Shown: in pieces, positions 7,767 to 16,210 of the stretch
How the letters are laid out: each line of letters begins with the position of its first letter
Position numbering within the stretch: the first letter of the stretch is position 1
Assembly: GCF_009830105.1 (NCBI RefSeq)
Contig: NZ_WURB01000011.1
Coordinates: 86,374-150,373, forward strand
Reading direction: 5' to 3'
DNA length: 64,000 bases
Origin: Microvirga makkahensis
GTDB taxonomy: Bacteria; Pseudomonadota; Alphaproteobacteria; Rhizobiales; Beijerinckiaceae
Notes under the pieces: generated by a model
Told to the model about the DNA's origin: nothing
The model's input: the letters and a program-made list of their open reading frames with translations, nothing else
Databases searched by the model: none
Position numbers and translations under genes: made by a program

Positions 7767-8708
7767 TTACTGAGCCTTGGCGGAACGGCGTTTGCGGGCG
7801 TAGTCCATCAGTTCCTCGTCCACGACCTGCGGCAGCCTGATCTCCACGGTGACGAGGAGATCCCCATGCCCTCCGCCCTTCATGGGCAGGCCCTTGCCGC
7901 GCAGGCGGAAGGTGCGGCCGGAATCGGTCATGGGCGGGATGTTCATGCTCACCGCGCCGGTCAGAGTCGGAATGCGCACGGGGCCGCCGAGGATGGCCTC
8001 CTCAAGCTGGATCGGCAGGCGATGGCGGAGATTCGCACCCTCCATGGTGAAACGCTCATGCGGCGCGATCTGGATCGTGAGCAGCGCGTCGCCCGGGTTC
8101 ACACCCGGCGCCCCCTGCCCCAGCCCGCGCAGGCGGATCACCTGCCCGTCGGTGACGCCCTTGGGGATGACGACATCCACGTCGCGGCCCGTGGGCAGCC
8201 GGATGCGTTTCTTCGCCTCTGCGGCCACCTCCTCGAGGGTCACCGTCAGGGTGGCGGACACGTCCGCGCCCTTCTGAGAGTTTGCGCGGCTCTGCTGACG
8301 CATGCCATCGGCTCCGGCCGAGCGGAACGCCTCGCCGAAGAGCTCGGAAAAGAAGTCGCTGGTCTCCCCGCCCGTGAAGCCTCGCGCGCCGCGCCGGCCG
8401 AACGGGCCGCCGCCGAAGCCGAAGCCTTCGAAGCCCTGGGCTCCCGTACCCCGGCCGCCGAAACCCTCGAAGCCCTGGAAACGCGGCTTGCCCTCCGCGT
8501 CGATCTCGCCCCGGTCGAACTGGGCGCGCTTCTCCGCGTCGCCCAGGATCTCGTAGGCGGCATTGGCCTCGGCGAACTTGTCCTTGGCCTTGGGGTCGTT
8601 CTTGTTGCTGTCCGGATGGTAGGACTTGGCGAGCTTGCGGAACGCCTTCTTGATCTCCGCTTCGCTTGCGGAGCGGGACACGCCTAGAACGTCGTAAGGG
8701 TTTCGCAT
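7767..8708 (-). CDS. DnaJ C-terminal domain protein (CbpA-type co-chaperone)
   Basis: A J domain occupies residues 1-70, with the DnaK-activating HPD motif (YHPDSNK). A Gly/Phe-rich linker follows ([20 protein letters not shown]). The two C-terminal beta domains that bind client proteins come next ([28 protein letters not shown]). The CXXCXGXG zinc repeats of true DnaJ are absent, so this is a class II co-chaperone like CbpA that stimulates DnaK. ATG 8708 gives the standard [10 protein letters not shown] opening; an in-frame start at 8753 would add a non-family leader. A possible heat-shock promoter lies at 8768-8795. Confidence 0.93.
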   Translation of the reverse strand: MRNPYDVLGVSRSASEAEIKKAFRKLAKSYHPDSNKNDPKAKDKFAEANAAYEILGDAEKRAQFDRGEIDAEGKPRFQGFEGFGGRGTGAQGFEGFGFGGGPFGRRGARGFTGGETSDFFSELFGEAFRSAGADGMRQQSRANSQKGADVSATLTVTLEEVAAEAKKRIRLPTGRDVDVVIPKGVTDGQVIRLRGLGQGAPGVNPGDALLTIQIAPHERFTMEGANLRHRLPIQLEEAILGGPVRIPTLTGAVSMNIPPMTDSGRTFRLRGKGLPMKGGGHGDLLVTVEIRLPQVVDEELMDYARKRRSAKAQ

Positions 8709-8767
8709 CTTGGACAATCCATGAACCGTTGGATCGGGGCAGAACCGCCCCACGGAACTCCCGGTTC

Positions 8768-8795
8768 ATATGGGAAAAGTGTTGCTGCTTTGCAA
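8768..8795 (-). promoter_or_regulatory. Possible heat-shock (sigma-32) promoter for the DnaJ-type gene
   Basis: On the minus strand TTGCAA is followed after 15 bases by CCCATAT, about 60 bp before the start codon. The CCCATnT -10 box is characteristic of sigma-32 promoters, and the gene encodes a co-chaperone. The -35 match is imperfect. An overlapping GTTGC/GCAAC dyad at 8781-8796 could be an operator instead. Confidence 0.35.
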
Positions 8796-8813
8796 CGAGC
8801 AGTTCGGCCGAGC

Positions 8814-9362
8814 TTAAGCCTTCACGATCTTTTTCCCCGGCCTGACGGGTGCCATGGCGGGCTTCGTTTCGTCTCCGGCCGGCCTGATCTCCTTGATCGT
8901 CCATTCCTCGCCCGAGAGGCGGCAGGCCGTGCCGCGCAGGACGGCCTGGGTCGGGCCGCTCAGCCGGGCGTCGAAGGCGCGGCAGATTTCGTCGTTCCTC
9001 ACGAAGGGCGAGCCCGTGGGCGTGAAGCTGCCCTTCACGGCGGTGTCGGGATTGTCCCATGAAACCTGGGTACCGGGGCCCTGGGGGTCGAGGGCAACGC
9101 CGAGCGCCGCCTTGGCCCGGCGCCAGTCCTCCTCGTTCAGATCGGGCGAGAGCGGGGACGGCTCGGCGCGAGCGCTCGCAGGCGCGATGGAGCCGGTGGT
9201 CTCAGGCTCCCCCACGTCCATGCCCGCCATGCCGAGAGAGAAGCTGCAGGCGGAGGCGGACAGGGCAATCAGGCCAGCCGTCAGAATTTTCCCGGCTTCG
9301 CGCAGGAAATCATCTGATCTATAACGGCGCGTATTGGTCCACGGCACGCGTCGGGCCCCCAT
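8814..9362 (-). CDS. RT0821/Lpp0805-type surface lipoprotein
   Basis: The 182-residue product has an N-terminal hydrophobic segment ending in a lipobox (LSASAC), so it is likely anchored to a membrane. The mature part is about 140 residues, with a linker rich in Ala, Pro and Ser followed by a domain with [19 protein letters not shown] and ICRAFDA...[12 protein letters not shown], which resembles small surface antigens of the RT0821/Lpp0805 family. Two cysteines in the mature domain could form a disulfide. The gene is divergent from pdxH with only 29 bp between the two starts, so the start codon may be further downstream. Confidence 0.7.
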   Translation of the reverse strand: MGARRVPWTNTRRYRSDDFLREAGKILTAGLIALSASACSFSLGMAGMDVGEPETTGSIAPASARAEPSPLSPDLNEEDWRRAKAALGVALDPQGPGTQVSWDNPDTAVKGSFTPTGSPFVRNDEICRAFDARLSGPTQAVLRGTACRLSGEEWTIKEIRPAGDETKPAMAPVRPGKKIVKA

Positions 9363-9391
9363 ATCGAAAAGTCACACCCCGAGATAAACCA

Positions 9392-10000
9392 TTGAACCAG
9401 TTAATAACCGGTGACTTCACCGAATCGGAAGAGCCCTTCGCCCTGTTCCAGTCCTGGCTGAAGGAGGCGGAGGCATCGGAGCCGAACGACCCCAACGCCA
9501 TGGCGCTCGCCACCGTGGACGAGACGGGGCTTCCCAATGTGCGCATGGTGCTGCTCAAGGGCTTCGACGAGAATGGCTTTGTGTTCTATACCAACACGGA
9601 ATCCAACAAGGGCCGCGAGCTTCTGGGTCAGAAGAAGGCGGCGCTCGTGCTGCACTGGAAGAGCCTGCGCCGCCAGGTCCGCGCGCGCGGACCGGTGACC
9701 CTGGTGAGCGACGAGGAGGCCGACGCCTATTTCCAGAGCCGCCCCCGCGACAGCCGGATCGGCGCCTGGGCTAGCCAGCAGTCGCGCCCCCTCGAGAGTC
9801 GCTTCGCCCTGGAGAAGGCCGTAGCGGTGAACGCGGCGAAATACGCCATCGGCGAGGTGCCGCGCCCGCCCTACTGGACCGGTTTCCGGATCGCGCCCGT
9901 CTCCATCGAGTTCTGGCAGGACAAGCCCTTCCGCCTCCACGACCGGGTGGTTTTCACCCGCGAGGGAGACGGATGGCGAAAGGTCCGGCTCTATCCGTGA
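9392..10000 (+). CDS. pdxH: Pyridoxamine 5'-phosphate oxidase
   Basis: This FMN enzyme oxidises pyridoxamine or pyridoxine 5'-phosphate to pyridoxal 5'-phosphate. Conserved blocks are [20 protein letters not shown] near the N-terminus, [16 protein letters not shown] for FMN binding, [18 protein letters not shown], and the C-terminal WRKVRLYP. The family start coincides with a TTG codon at 9392 ([16 protein letters not shown]), giving 202 residues; longer frames upstream have no family similarity and overlap the divergent lipoprotein gene. The gene ends 69 bp before the SDR gene on the same strand. Confidence 0.93.
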   Translation: MNQLITGDFTESEEPFALFQSWLKEAEASEPNDPNAMALATVDETGLPNVRMVLLKGFDENGFVFYTNTESNKGRELLGQKKAALVLHWKSLRRQVRARGPVTLVSDEEADAYFQSRPRDSRIGAWASQQSRPLESRFALEKAVAVNAAKYAIGEVPRPPYWTGFRIAPVSIEFWQDKPFRLHDRVVFTREGDGWRKVRLYP

Positions 10001-10069
10001 GAGCTTTATCCATGAGACTTGCGCCTGCGGATCGGTTAAGGATGCGCCCCCGCTCATAGAGATGTCACC

Positions 10070-10825
10070 ATGTCCTCTTCGTCCAACACCTCCCGCCGCA
10101 TCATGCTGCTCACCGGCGCCAGCCGCGGGATCGGGCATGCCACGGTCAAGCGCTTCTCCGCCGCCGGCTGGAGGGTGATCACCTGTTCGCGCCACGGCTT
10201 CCCGGAAAACTGTCCCTGGGAGATGGGGCCGGAGGATCACCTGCAGGTGGATCTCGCAAATGCGGAGGACACCCTGCGTGCCATCGCCGAGGTGAAGGAG
10301 CGGCTCGCGACCGAGGGCGGTTGCCTGCACGCGCTCGTCAACAATGCGGGCATCTCGCCGAAGGGCCCCGGCGGCGCACGCATGAACGCCATCAACACGG
10401 CCTATGAGGACTGGACGCGGGTGTTCCAGGTGAACTTCTTCGCCTCGATCATGCTCGCCCGCGGCCTGCAGGACGAACTGACCCGCGCCAAGGGATCGGT
10501 GGTGAACGTCACCTCCATCGCGGGCTCGCGCGTCCATCCCTTCGCGGGCGCGGCCTATTCCACCTCGAAGGCGGCCCTCGCCGCCCTCACCCGCGAGATG
10601 GCCGCCGATTTCGGTCCTCTGGGCGTACGCGTGAACGCCATCTCCCCCGGCGAGATCGATACCTCGATCCTCTCGCCCGGCACGGAGAAGATCGTCGAGC
10701 AGATCCCCATGCGGCGGCTGGGCACCCCCGACGAAGTGGCCAAGGCCATCTATTTCCTCTGCACCGAGGCGAGCTCCTACGTGAACGGCGCGGAGCTGCA
10801 CATCAACGGCGGCCAGCACGTCTGA
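10070..10825 (+). CDS. SDR family oxidoreductase
   Basis: The 251-residue protein is a classical short-chain dehydrogenase. It has the cofactor motif TGASRGIGHA near residue 18, NNAG further on, and the active-site YSTSKAALA with Tyr and Lys separated by three residues. The C-terminus (YVNGAELHINGGQHV) is typical of FabG-like reductases. Substrate is unknown; FabG-type ketoacyl reduction and sugar or alcohol oxidation are both possible. It is probably co-transcribed with pdxH. Confidence 0.88.
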   Translation: MSSSSNTSRRIMLLTGASRGIGHATVKRFSAAGWRVITCSRHGFPENCPWEMGPEDHLQVDLANAEDTLRAIAEVKERLATEGGCLHALVNNAGISPKGPGGARMNAINTAYEDWTRVFQVNFFASIMLARGLQDELTRAKGSVVNVTSIAGSRVHPFAGAAYSTSKAALAALTREMAADFGPLGVRVNAISPGEIDTSILSPGTEKIVEQIPMRRLGTPDEVAKAIYFLCTEASSYVNGAELHINGGQHV

Positions 10826-10835
10826 GTGCTCACCT

Positions 10836-10867
10836 CGTCATGCTCGGCCTTGGGCCGGGCATCCACG
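10836..10867. repeat. Palindromic element, single module
   Basis: GTCATGCTCGGCCTTGGGCC with the following GGGCATCCACG is the single-hairpin form of the intergenic element family. It lies between the convergent SDR and citrate synthase genes. Confidence 0.5.
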
Positions 10868-10937
10868 TCTCAGGAAAGGCTGCTGGTCAGGACGTGGGGA
10901 TGGCCGCGACAAGTGCGGCCATGGCGGGGTGTGTTTC

Positions 10938-12008
10938 TCAAGCCGCCTGCGCCGGCCACGGCCCCACATAGCGCGATTGCGGGCGGATGATGCGGCCCGC
11001 CTTCTCCTGCTCGAGGGCATGCGCCACCCAGCCCGCCGTGCGGCCCGCCCCGAAGAGCGGCGTAAATCCCTCGCGCGGCACGCCGAGGGAATCGAGCAGG
11101 ATCGCCGTGTAGAACTCCACGTTGGTGTCCAGCCGGCGGCCCGGCTTGCGGCGCTGGAGCACCCTGAGAGCCGCATGCTCGACGGCCTCGGCGAAGGCGA
11201 TGCGATTGCTCTCGTTCTTGAGCTTCGCGGCGGCCACCTTGAGCACATCCGCACGGGGGTCGCGCACGCGATAGATGCGATGGCCGAAGCCCATGAGGCG
11301 CTCGCCGCGAGCCATGGCGCCGTCGAGCCAGCTCTCCGCGTTGTCTGCCGCGCCGATGGCGTCGAGCATGTCGAGGACCGGGCCGGGAGCGCCGCCGTGG
11401 AGCGGCCCTTTCAGGGCGCAGAGCCCTGCGACCACCGACGAGAGCAGCCCCGCATCGGTGGAGGCCACCACCCGAGCCGTGAAGGTGGAAGCGTTGAGGC
11501 CGTGGTCGATCACCGTCACCAGGTAGGTGTCGAGCCCCTTCGCCCCGCCCTCGTCGGCGGGCGCCCCCTTGATCATTCGCAGAAGATCGGCCGCATGACC
11601 CGCCGAAGGATCGGGCGCCACCGGGGGGAGGCCCTTCGCGCCCCTGATCGCCATGGCGGCGGCGACCGCCGATGCGCCGACCGCCAGGAAGGCCGGATCC
11701 TCGTCGGCATCCGGCAGGGCCGCGAGCAGAAGGCGCATACCCTCGACCGGCGTGAGGACAGACAGGTTCCTGGCGAGGGGCGAGAGGGTGCGGAAGGCCC
11801 TTTCCCGCGCCTCGCCGAAGCGTACGCGCGGATCAGCGGATACGCCGGGCACCAGCCCGTCCCACAGCATCGCCGTGACTTCCTCGAAGGGCACGCGGCC
11901 CGCCAGCTCCTCCAGGTCGTGGCCGCGGACGATCAAGCGACCGGCCTCGCCATCCACGTGGCTCAGGACGGTTTCGGCGGCGACGACGTCATCAAGTCCA
12001 TTGCTCAT
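10938..12008 (-). CDS. Citrate synthase / 2-methylcitrate synthase family protein
   Basis: The 356-residue protein condenses acetyl-CoA or propionyl-CoA with oxaloacetate. The three catalytic residues of the family are present: His in LKGPLHGGAPG, His in MGFGHRIYRVRDPR, and Asp in RRLDTNVEFY. It is shorter than the TCA-cycle GltA and closer in size to the PrpC/CitZ-type enzymes. It is transcribed divergently from a second citrate synthase-like gene that carries an HTH. The main TCA citrate synthase is probably elsewhere, so a methylcitrate or accessory role is likely (inference). Confidence 0.85.
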   Translation of the reverse strand: MSNGLDDVVAAETVLSHVDGEAGRLIVRGHDLEELAGRVPFEEVTAMLWDGLVPGVSADPRVRFGEARERAFRTLSPLARNLSVLTPVEGMRLLLAALPDADEDPAFLAVGASAVAAAMAIRGAKGLPPVAPDPSAGHAADLLRMIKGAPADEGGAKGLDTYLVTVIDHGLNASTFTARVVASTDAGLLSSVVAGLCALKGPLHGGAPGPVLDMLDAIGAADNAESWLDGAMARGERLMGFGHRIYRVRDPRADVLKVAAAKLKNESNRIAFAEAVEHAALRVLQRRKPGRRLDTNVEFYTAILLDSLGVPREGFTPLFGAGRTAGWVAHALEQEKAGRIIRPQSRYVGPWPAQAA

Positions 12009-12082
12009 GAGACCTCTCCTTTTCGAGAGGAGCTTCGCGCCGGACTTGCGAAACCGTCAATCTTGAATCAACATATCAACAT
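12009..12082. promoter_or_regulatory. Shared divergent promoter region of the citrate synthase pair
   Basis: These 74 bp separate two divergent starts. They contain a CTCTC...GAGAG dyad next to the left gene, which doubles as its GAGAGG ribosome binding site, and a direct repeat ATCAACAT-ATCAACAT immediately before the right start. The repeat is a candidate site for the HTH domain of the right-hand protein (inference). Confidence 0.4.
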
Positions 12083-13192
12083 ATGAGCATCGAGTTGACC
12101 TCGGCCGAAGAGGCCTCCGCCCGTCTCGGCATCAGCCGGGCGAGCCTCTATGCCTATGTGAGCCGGGGGCTGATCCGCTCCTTTTCCTCTCCGCACGACC
12201 CCCGCCAGCGGCTCTACGCGCTCGACGACGTGGAGGCGCTGGTCTCGCGCAAGACCCGGTTCCGCCGCCCGGCCGCCGCGGCCGCGACGGCCCTCGACTG
12301 GGGCCTGCCAGTGCTGGAGACCAGCATCACCCAGATCAAAGACGGGCGGCTGTTCTACCGGAGGCATGACGCCCTTGCCTGGGCCGCGACAGCGCCCCTT
12401 GAGGACACGGCCCTCCTTCTGATCGGCGGCCTCGACGGTGAAGCCTTCCGCCTGCCCTCCCGGTTGCCGCGGAACCTTCCGCCCCCCGCAACCGGCATGC
12501 ACGCTTTCGTCGCGAACGCCGTGCGCCTCCTCTCCGAGCCCGCCCCCAAGGAGATGCGCGCCGCGGAGGTGGCGGCAATCCTGCGGCTCCTGGCTGCCGC
12601 GGGCAGCGGCGAGGACCCACGGACGGAGCCCCTCCACCGCCACCTGGCCCAAGCCTGGAAGACGCCCCAGGCTTCCGAAGCGATCCGCCGGGCACTCGTG
12701 CTCTGCGCCGATCACGAGCTCAGCTCCTCCGCCTTCGCGGTCCGGGTCACGGCCTCGACAGGCGCTTCGCTGCGCCACGCGATGATCTCGGGGCTGGCGG
12801 CCCTGAGCGGGCCCTATCACGGCGGCATGACCGAGCGGGTGAGAGCCTTCCTGGAGGCCCCGGACCGGATCCCCGCCCCGAACTTCCGGCACCGGCTCTA
12901 TCCCGAGGGCGATCCCCGCACGCCCGCGATCCTCGATCACGTGCCTCTGCTGGCCTCCGACGCGACGATGCTCCAGGCCATCGAGAGCGCAACGGGCGGA
13001 ACGCCCAGCATCGACACGGCGCTGGTGATGCTGGAGCGCGCCTATGGACTCCCGCGCGGAGCGGCCTTCACGCTGTTTGCAGTCGGGCGCACCGCCGGCT
13101 GGCTCGCCCACGCCATCGAGCAGCGCAGCCAGGCCCAGCTCATCCGGCCGCGCGCCCGCTATCGCGTGGGCGAGGAGCGACCCTCGCCGTGA
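12083..13192 (+). CDS. HTH-citrate synthase fusion protein
   Basis: Residues 1-65 form a MerR/excisionase-like helix-turn-helix (EEASARLGISRASLYAYVSRGLIR) with a wing-like HDPRQRLYALDDVEALV. Residues 75-369 are a citrate synthase domain that keeps all three catalytic residues: His in LSGPYHGGM, His in FRHRLYPEGDPR, Asp in PSIDTALVML. Possible roles are a metabolite-sensing regulator, an enzyme that controls its own locus, or both. It is divergent from a second citrate synthase gene and overlaps the next gene by a GTGA, so it is translationally coupled to the Nudix hydrolase. Confidence 0.85.
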   Translation: MSIELTSAEEASARLGISRASLYAYVSRGLIRSFSSPHDPRQRLYALDDVEALVSRKTRFRRPAAAAATALDWGLPVLETSITQIKDGRLFYRRHDALAWAATAPLEDTALLLIGGLDGEAFRLPSRLPRNLPPPATGMHAFVANAVRLLSEPAPKEMRAAEVAAILRLLAAAGSGEDPRTEPLHRHLAQAWKTPQASEAIRRALVLCADHELSSSAFAVRVTASTGASLRHAMISGLAALSGPYHGGMTERVRAFLEAPDRIPAPNFRHRLYPEGDPRTPAILDHVPLLASDATMLQAIESATGGTPSIDTALVMLERAYGLPRGAAFTLFAVGRTAGWLAHAIEQRSQAQLIRPRARYRVGEERPSP

Positions 13193-13638
13193 CAAGCGAC
13201 CGCCTCTATCCTTCCCGCCCCCTCCTCGCCGCCTCGGTCGCGGTGATCCGCGACGGGCGGATTCTGCTCGCAGCCCGCGGCAAGCCGCCGTGCGAGGGGC
13301 TCTATTCGCTCCCCGGCGGCATGGTGGAAACCGGGGAGAGCCTCGGCGAGGCGGCTTTGAGGGAGCTGCGGGAAGAGGTCGGCGTGGAGGCGGAGCTCAT
13401 CGGCATGATCGCCCCCGTGGAATTCATTGAAAGGGACGCGCAAGGCCATATAAAGCATCATGTCGTCATCGCCGCCCACGCAGCCCGCTGGGTTTCCGGC
13501 GAACCCCAGACAGGACCGGAAGCAAAGGACATCCGTTGGGTTACGGAACGGGACATCGTGGATCTGCCCATGACGGCGGGGCTCAGCAGCATTCTGGAAC
13601 AGGCCTTCAGGATCGCGCGGGAGCGCGCGCGCCCATGA
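13189..13638 (+). CDS. Nudix hydrolase
   Basis: The 149-residue protein carries a complete Nudix box, GGMVETGESLGEAALRELRE followed by EVGV, in the region LYSLPGG...ELIG. Nudix enzymes cleave nucleoside diphosphates linked to another group; the KPPCEGLYSLPGG context resembles ADP-ribose pyrophosphatase or MutT-like members. The GTG start overlaps the stop codon of the HTH-citrate synthase gene, and the stop overlaps the next ATG (ATGA). These three genes are therefore one translationally coupled operon. Confidence 0.92.
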   Translation: MTSDRLYPSRPLLAASVAVIRDGRILLAARGKPPCEGLYSLPGGMVETGESLGEAALRELREEVGVEAELIGMIAPVEFIERDAQGHIKHHVVIAAHAARWVSGEPQTGPEAKDIRWVTERDIVDLPMTAGLSSILEQAFRIARERARP

Positions 13639-14195
13639 GGAGGACCATCCTGCTGCTCACCGCCCTGGCGCTTCTGCCCGTCCCGCTGCAGCCTGCGGCG
13701 GCGCAGAGCTTTTTCGAGCGCCTGTTCGGTCCCCCGCGGGATCCGAACGCACCACGGCAGGGCTATCAGCCGCAGCCTCAATATCGCCCGCGTCCGCAGC
13801 CGCGGCCGCAGCAACGGCGGCCTCAGCAGCCGCCCCCCCAGCCGCAGCCGGACCAGCAGCAGGCCGAGCCCGCTCCACCGGTGGAGCCGCCGCCCGCGCC
13901 CTACGAAAAGGAACTCCTGCGGCTCGCCGAAATCATGGGCGCCCTCGCCATGCTACGCCCCCTCTGCACCGCGCCCGATGCGCATGAATGGAGCCGGCGC
14001 ATGCAGATCCTGCTCGAGACGGAAGGCACGACCCCGGGCCGACGCGAGCGTCTGGCGGGGGCCTACAACAAGGGCTATCAGGCCTATGCCCTCACGTACC
14101 GCATCTGCACCCCATCCGCCCAGGAGGCCTCGGCGCGATTCATCCATGAGGGCGAGGAGCTCGCCCGCAACATCACCAGCCGCTACGGTGGCTGA
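13635..14195 (+). CDS. TIGR02301 family secreted protein
   Basis: The start ATG at 13635 overlaps the Nudix stop. The 186-residue product has a Sec signal peptide (MRRTILLLTALALLPVPLQP, cleavage likely after AAAQ), then a low-complexity Pro/Gln/Arg-rich linker of about 60 residues, then a helical domain (LLRLAEIMGALAMLRPLC ... NKGYQAYALTYRICTPSA ... EGEELARNI). This matches the TIGR02301 family of periplasmic alphaproteobacterial proteins of unknown function. Two cysteines in the domain may pair in the periplasm. Confidence 0.8.
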   Translation: MRRTILLLTALALLPVPLQPAAAQSFFERLFGPPRDPNAPRQGYQPQPQYRPRPQPRPQQRRPQQPPPQPQPDQQQAEPAPPVEPPPAPYEKELLRLAEIMGALAMLRPLCTAPDAHEWSRRMQILLETEGTTPGRRERLAGAYNKGYQAYALTYRICTPSAQEASARFIHEGEELARNITSRYGG

Positions 14196-14404
14196 CGAAA
14201 CACCGGCCGAGTGCCCCTCCGTTCAAGGAGAGTGACGATTTAGCACAGCCAAATTCGCAATAAATCAAGGGTTTTATCCACATTTTTCGGCAATAACCCT
14301 CTCGCATTAACCTCCTTGCAAGGTGATGCTGGCGGTGGGACGGCGCTATATCTAAGGTCGATTCAACCGACCCGCGCGCCGCCCCCATAAAGGGGCATGG
14401 ATCC

Positions 14405-14668
14405 ATGAACGATAACGACGTCCCTCTCAGTGAGCTGCCCGAACTCAGCTCCATCAAGCAGGCTGCCCTGAGCTATGTGAACGAGGCTTTCGCCGAGGCC
14501 GAGCTCGACGGGCTCGACGCCGATTGCATGGCGCAGGCCGCGCTCTTTGCAGCTTTCACGGAACTCGTCGCGACTTACGGCGAGGACGCGGTGGCGCAGT
14601 ACGCCTCGTCGCTCGCGGACAAGATCCGCAGCGGGGCGTTCTCCATGGCGGGCGCGCTGAAGCATTGA
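14405..14668 (+). CDS. Small acidic hypothetical protein (87 aa)
   Basis: A compact, helix-rich acidic protein starts at ATG 14405 after a gap of about 210 bp that should hold its promoter. There is no signal peptide or membrane segment. The sequence LSYVNEAFAEAELDGLDADC and the SLADKIRSGAFS tail suggest a cytosolic helical bundle. Codon use matches the neighbours. I do not recognise a named family; it looks like a lineage-conserved unknown. Confidence 0.7.
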   Translation: MNDNDVPLSELPELSSIKQAALSYVNEAFAEAELDGLDADCMAQAALFAAFTELVATYGEDAVAQYASSLADKIRSGAFSMAGALKH

Positions 14669-14800
14669 GCGGTATGGCACCGGGGTAGCGTCATCCCGAG
14701 GAGCGAGCCTGCTCGCGTCGCGAAGGACGAGACTCTCCGGAGAGCAGCCCCCTTCAGGACGAGCCTGTGCGGCGCCGGCCTTCACGAGGCCGCCGCACCC

Positions 14801-16135
14801 TCAAGGGCGCAGCGTCTCCTCGAACCGCACCACCTCGCCCTGCGACGGCGTCTCGAGTCCGCCGTCCCACATCACCACATGCCCACGCACGACGGTGCCG
14901 ACGGGCCAGCCGGTAACCTTCCTGCCGTCATAGGGAGTCCACTGGGATTTCGAGGCGATCCAGCCGTTGGTGATGGTCTCGGTGCGCTTGAGATCCACCA
15001 CGGTGAAATCCGCATCGTAGCCAACCGCGATCCGGCCTTTTCGGGCGATGCCGAACAGGCGCTTGGGGCCTGCGCTGGACATGTCGACGAAGCGTTCCAG
15101 CGTGAGCCTGCTCGCGTTCACGTGGTCGAGCATGATCGGCACGAGCGTCTGCACGCCAGTCATGCCGGAGGGCGTGTTCGGATAGGCCTTGTCCTTCTCC
15201 TCGCGGGTATGCGGCGCATGGTCGGAACCGAGGATATCCGCGATGCCTTCGTCGAGCCCATGCCAGATCGCGGCGCGATGATATTCGTCCCGCACGGGCG
15301 GGTTCATCTGCACATAGGTGCCGAGGCGTTCGTAGTCGTCGGGCGCGACCAGCGTCAGGTGATGCGGCGTGACCTCGACGGAGACGAGATCCTTGTGGTC
15401 CTTCAGGAGCGCGATCTCCTCCGCCGTGGTGACGTGGAGCACGTGAATGCGCGCGCCGGTCTCACGGGAGATGCGAACGAGACGCTGCGTGCAGGCGAGC
15501 GCCACTTCCGCCGAGCGCCAGACGGGATGTGAGCGCGGGTCGTTCTCGACGCGAAGTTCCTTCCGAGCCCGCAGCATCGCTTCGTCTTCCGAGTGGAAGG
15601 CGGCGCGGCGGCGGGTGCGGCGCAGGATGTCGGCGATGCCCTCGTCGTCCTCGACGAGCAGCGAGCCGGTGGACGAGCCCATGAACACCTTGATGCCCGC
15701 GGCACCCGGCAGGCGCTCCAGCTCCGCCACGTCCTTCGCGTTCTCGTGCGTGCCACCGACCCAAAAGGCGAAGTCGCAATGCATGCGGTGATGGCCGCGC
15801 CTCACCTTGTCGGCGAGCGTTTCGGGGCTCGTGGTCTGCGGGTCGGTGTTGGGCATCTCGAATACGGCCGTGACGCCGCCCATGACCGCCGCGCGGGAGC
15901 CCGTTTCCAGGTCCTCCTTGTGATCGAGGCCGGGCTCCCGGAAATGCACCTGCGTGTCGATGACGCCAGGAAGGATGTGCAGACCACGGCAATCGATCTC
16001 CCGGTCCGCCGAGGCCCGCGAGAGATCGCCGATGGCGGCGATGGTGCCGGCTCGCACGCCGATATCGCGCTCGACGCGTCCGTCGTGATTCACCACGATG
16101 CCGCCCTTGAGAATCAGGTCGAAGGTTTGGGGCAT
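14801..16135 (-). CDS. Dihydroorotase-like amidohydrolase (Gln replaces one metal His)
   Basis: The 444-residue product aligns with class I dihydroorotases, which form dihydroorotate from carbamoyl aspartate in pyrimidine synthesis. It has the lysine that is carboxylated to bridge the metals (Lys149 in GIKVFMGSSTG), metal His candidates His181 and His231/234, and Asp305 in LGSDHAPHT. The first metal motif, normally HxH, reads DTQVHFREPG with Gln62 in place of His. The site may hold one metal or the protein may be a non-catalytic homologue. ATG 16135 was chosen from family alignment, with AAGGG upstream; an in-frame start at 16198 overlaps the promoter of the divergent ygfZ. Confidence 0.82.
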   Translation of the reverse strand: MPQTFDLILKGGIVVNHDGRVERDIGVRAGTIAAIGDLSRASADREIDCRGLHILPGVIDTQVHFREPGLDHKEDLETGSRAAVMGGVTAVFEMPNTDPQTTSPETLADKVRRGHHRMHCDFAFWVGGTHENAKDVAELERLPGAAGIKVFMGSSTGSLLVEDDEGIADILRRTRRRAAFHSEDEAMLRARKELRVENDPRSHPVWRSAEVALACTQRLVRISRETGARIHVLHVTTAEEIALLKDHKDLVSVEVTPHHLTLVAPDDYERLGTYVQMNPPVRDEYHRAAIWHGLDEGIADILGSDHAPHTREEKDKAYPNTPSGMTGVQTLVPIMLDHVNASRLTLERFVDMSSAGPKRLFGIARKGRIAVGYDADFTVVDLKRTETITNGWIASKSQWTPYDGRKVTGWPVGTVVRGHVVMWDGGLETPSQGEVVRFEETLRP

Positions 16136-16210
16136 GGCGATCTCATCCCTTGAGGCTCGTGCGAAGGGGGCATATGTCACGCTCATCGCGAATAGCAACT
16201 GGAGCGGGAC

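Noticed and set aside
12009..12082. Possible riboswitch or attenuator in the citrate synthase divergent region
   Set aside because: Only 74 bp between start codons and no aptamer-like core; the CTCTC/GAGAG dyad is explained by the ribosome binding site.
14669..14800. Further copy of the composite palindromic element
   Set aside because: The stretch has GTCATCCCGAGGAGCGAGCC and short dyads but lacks the shared spacer and second hairpin.
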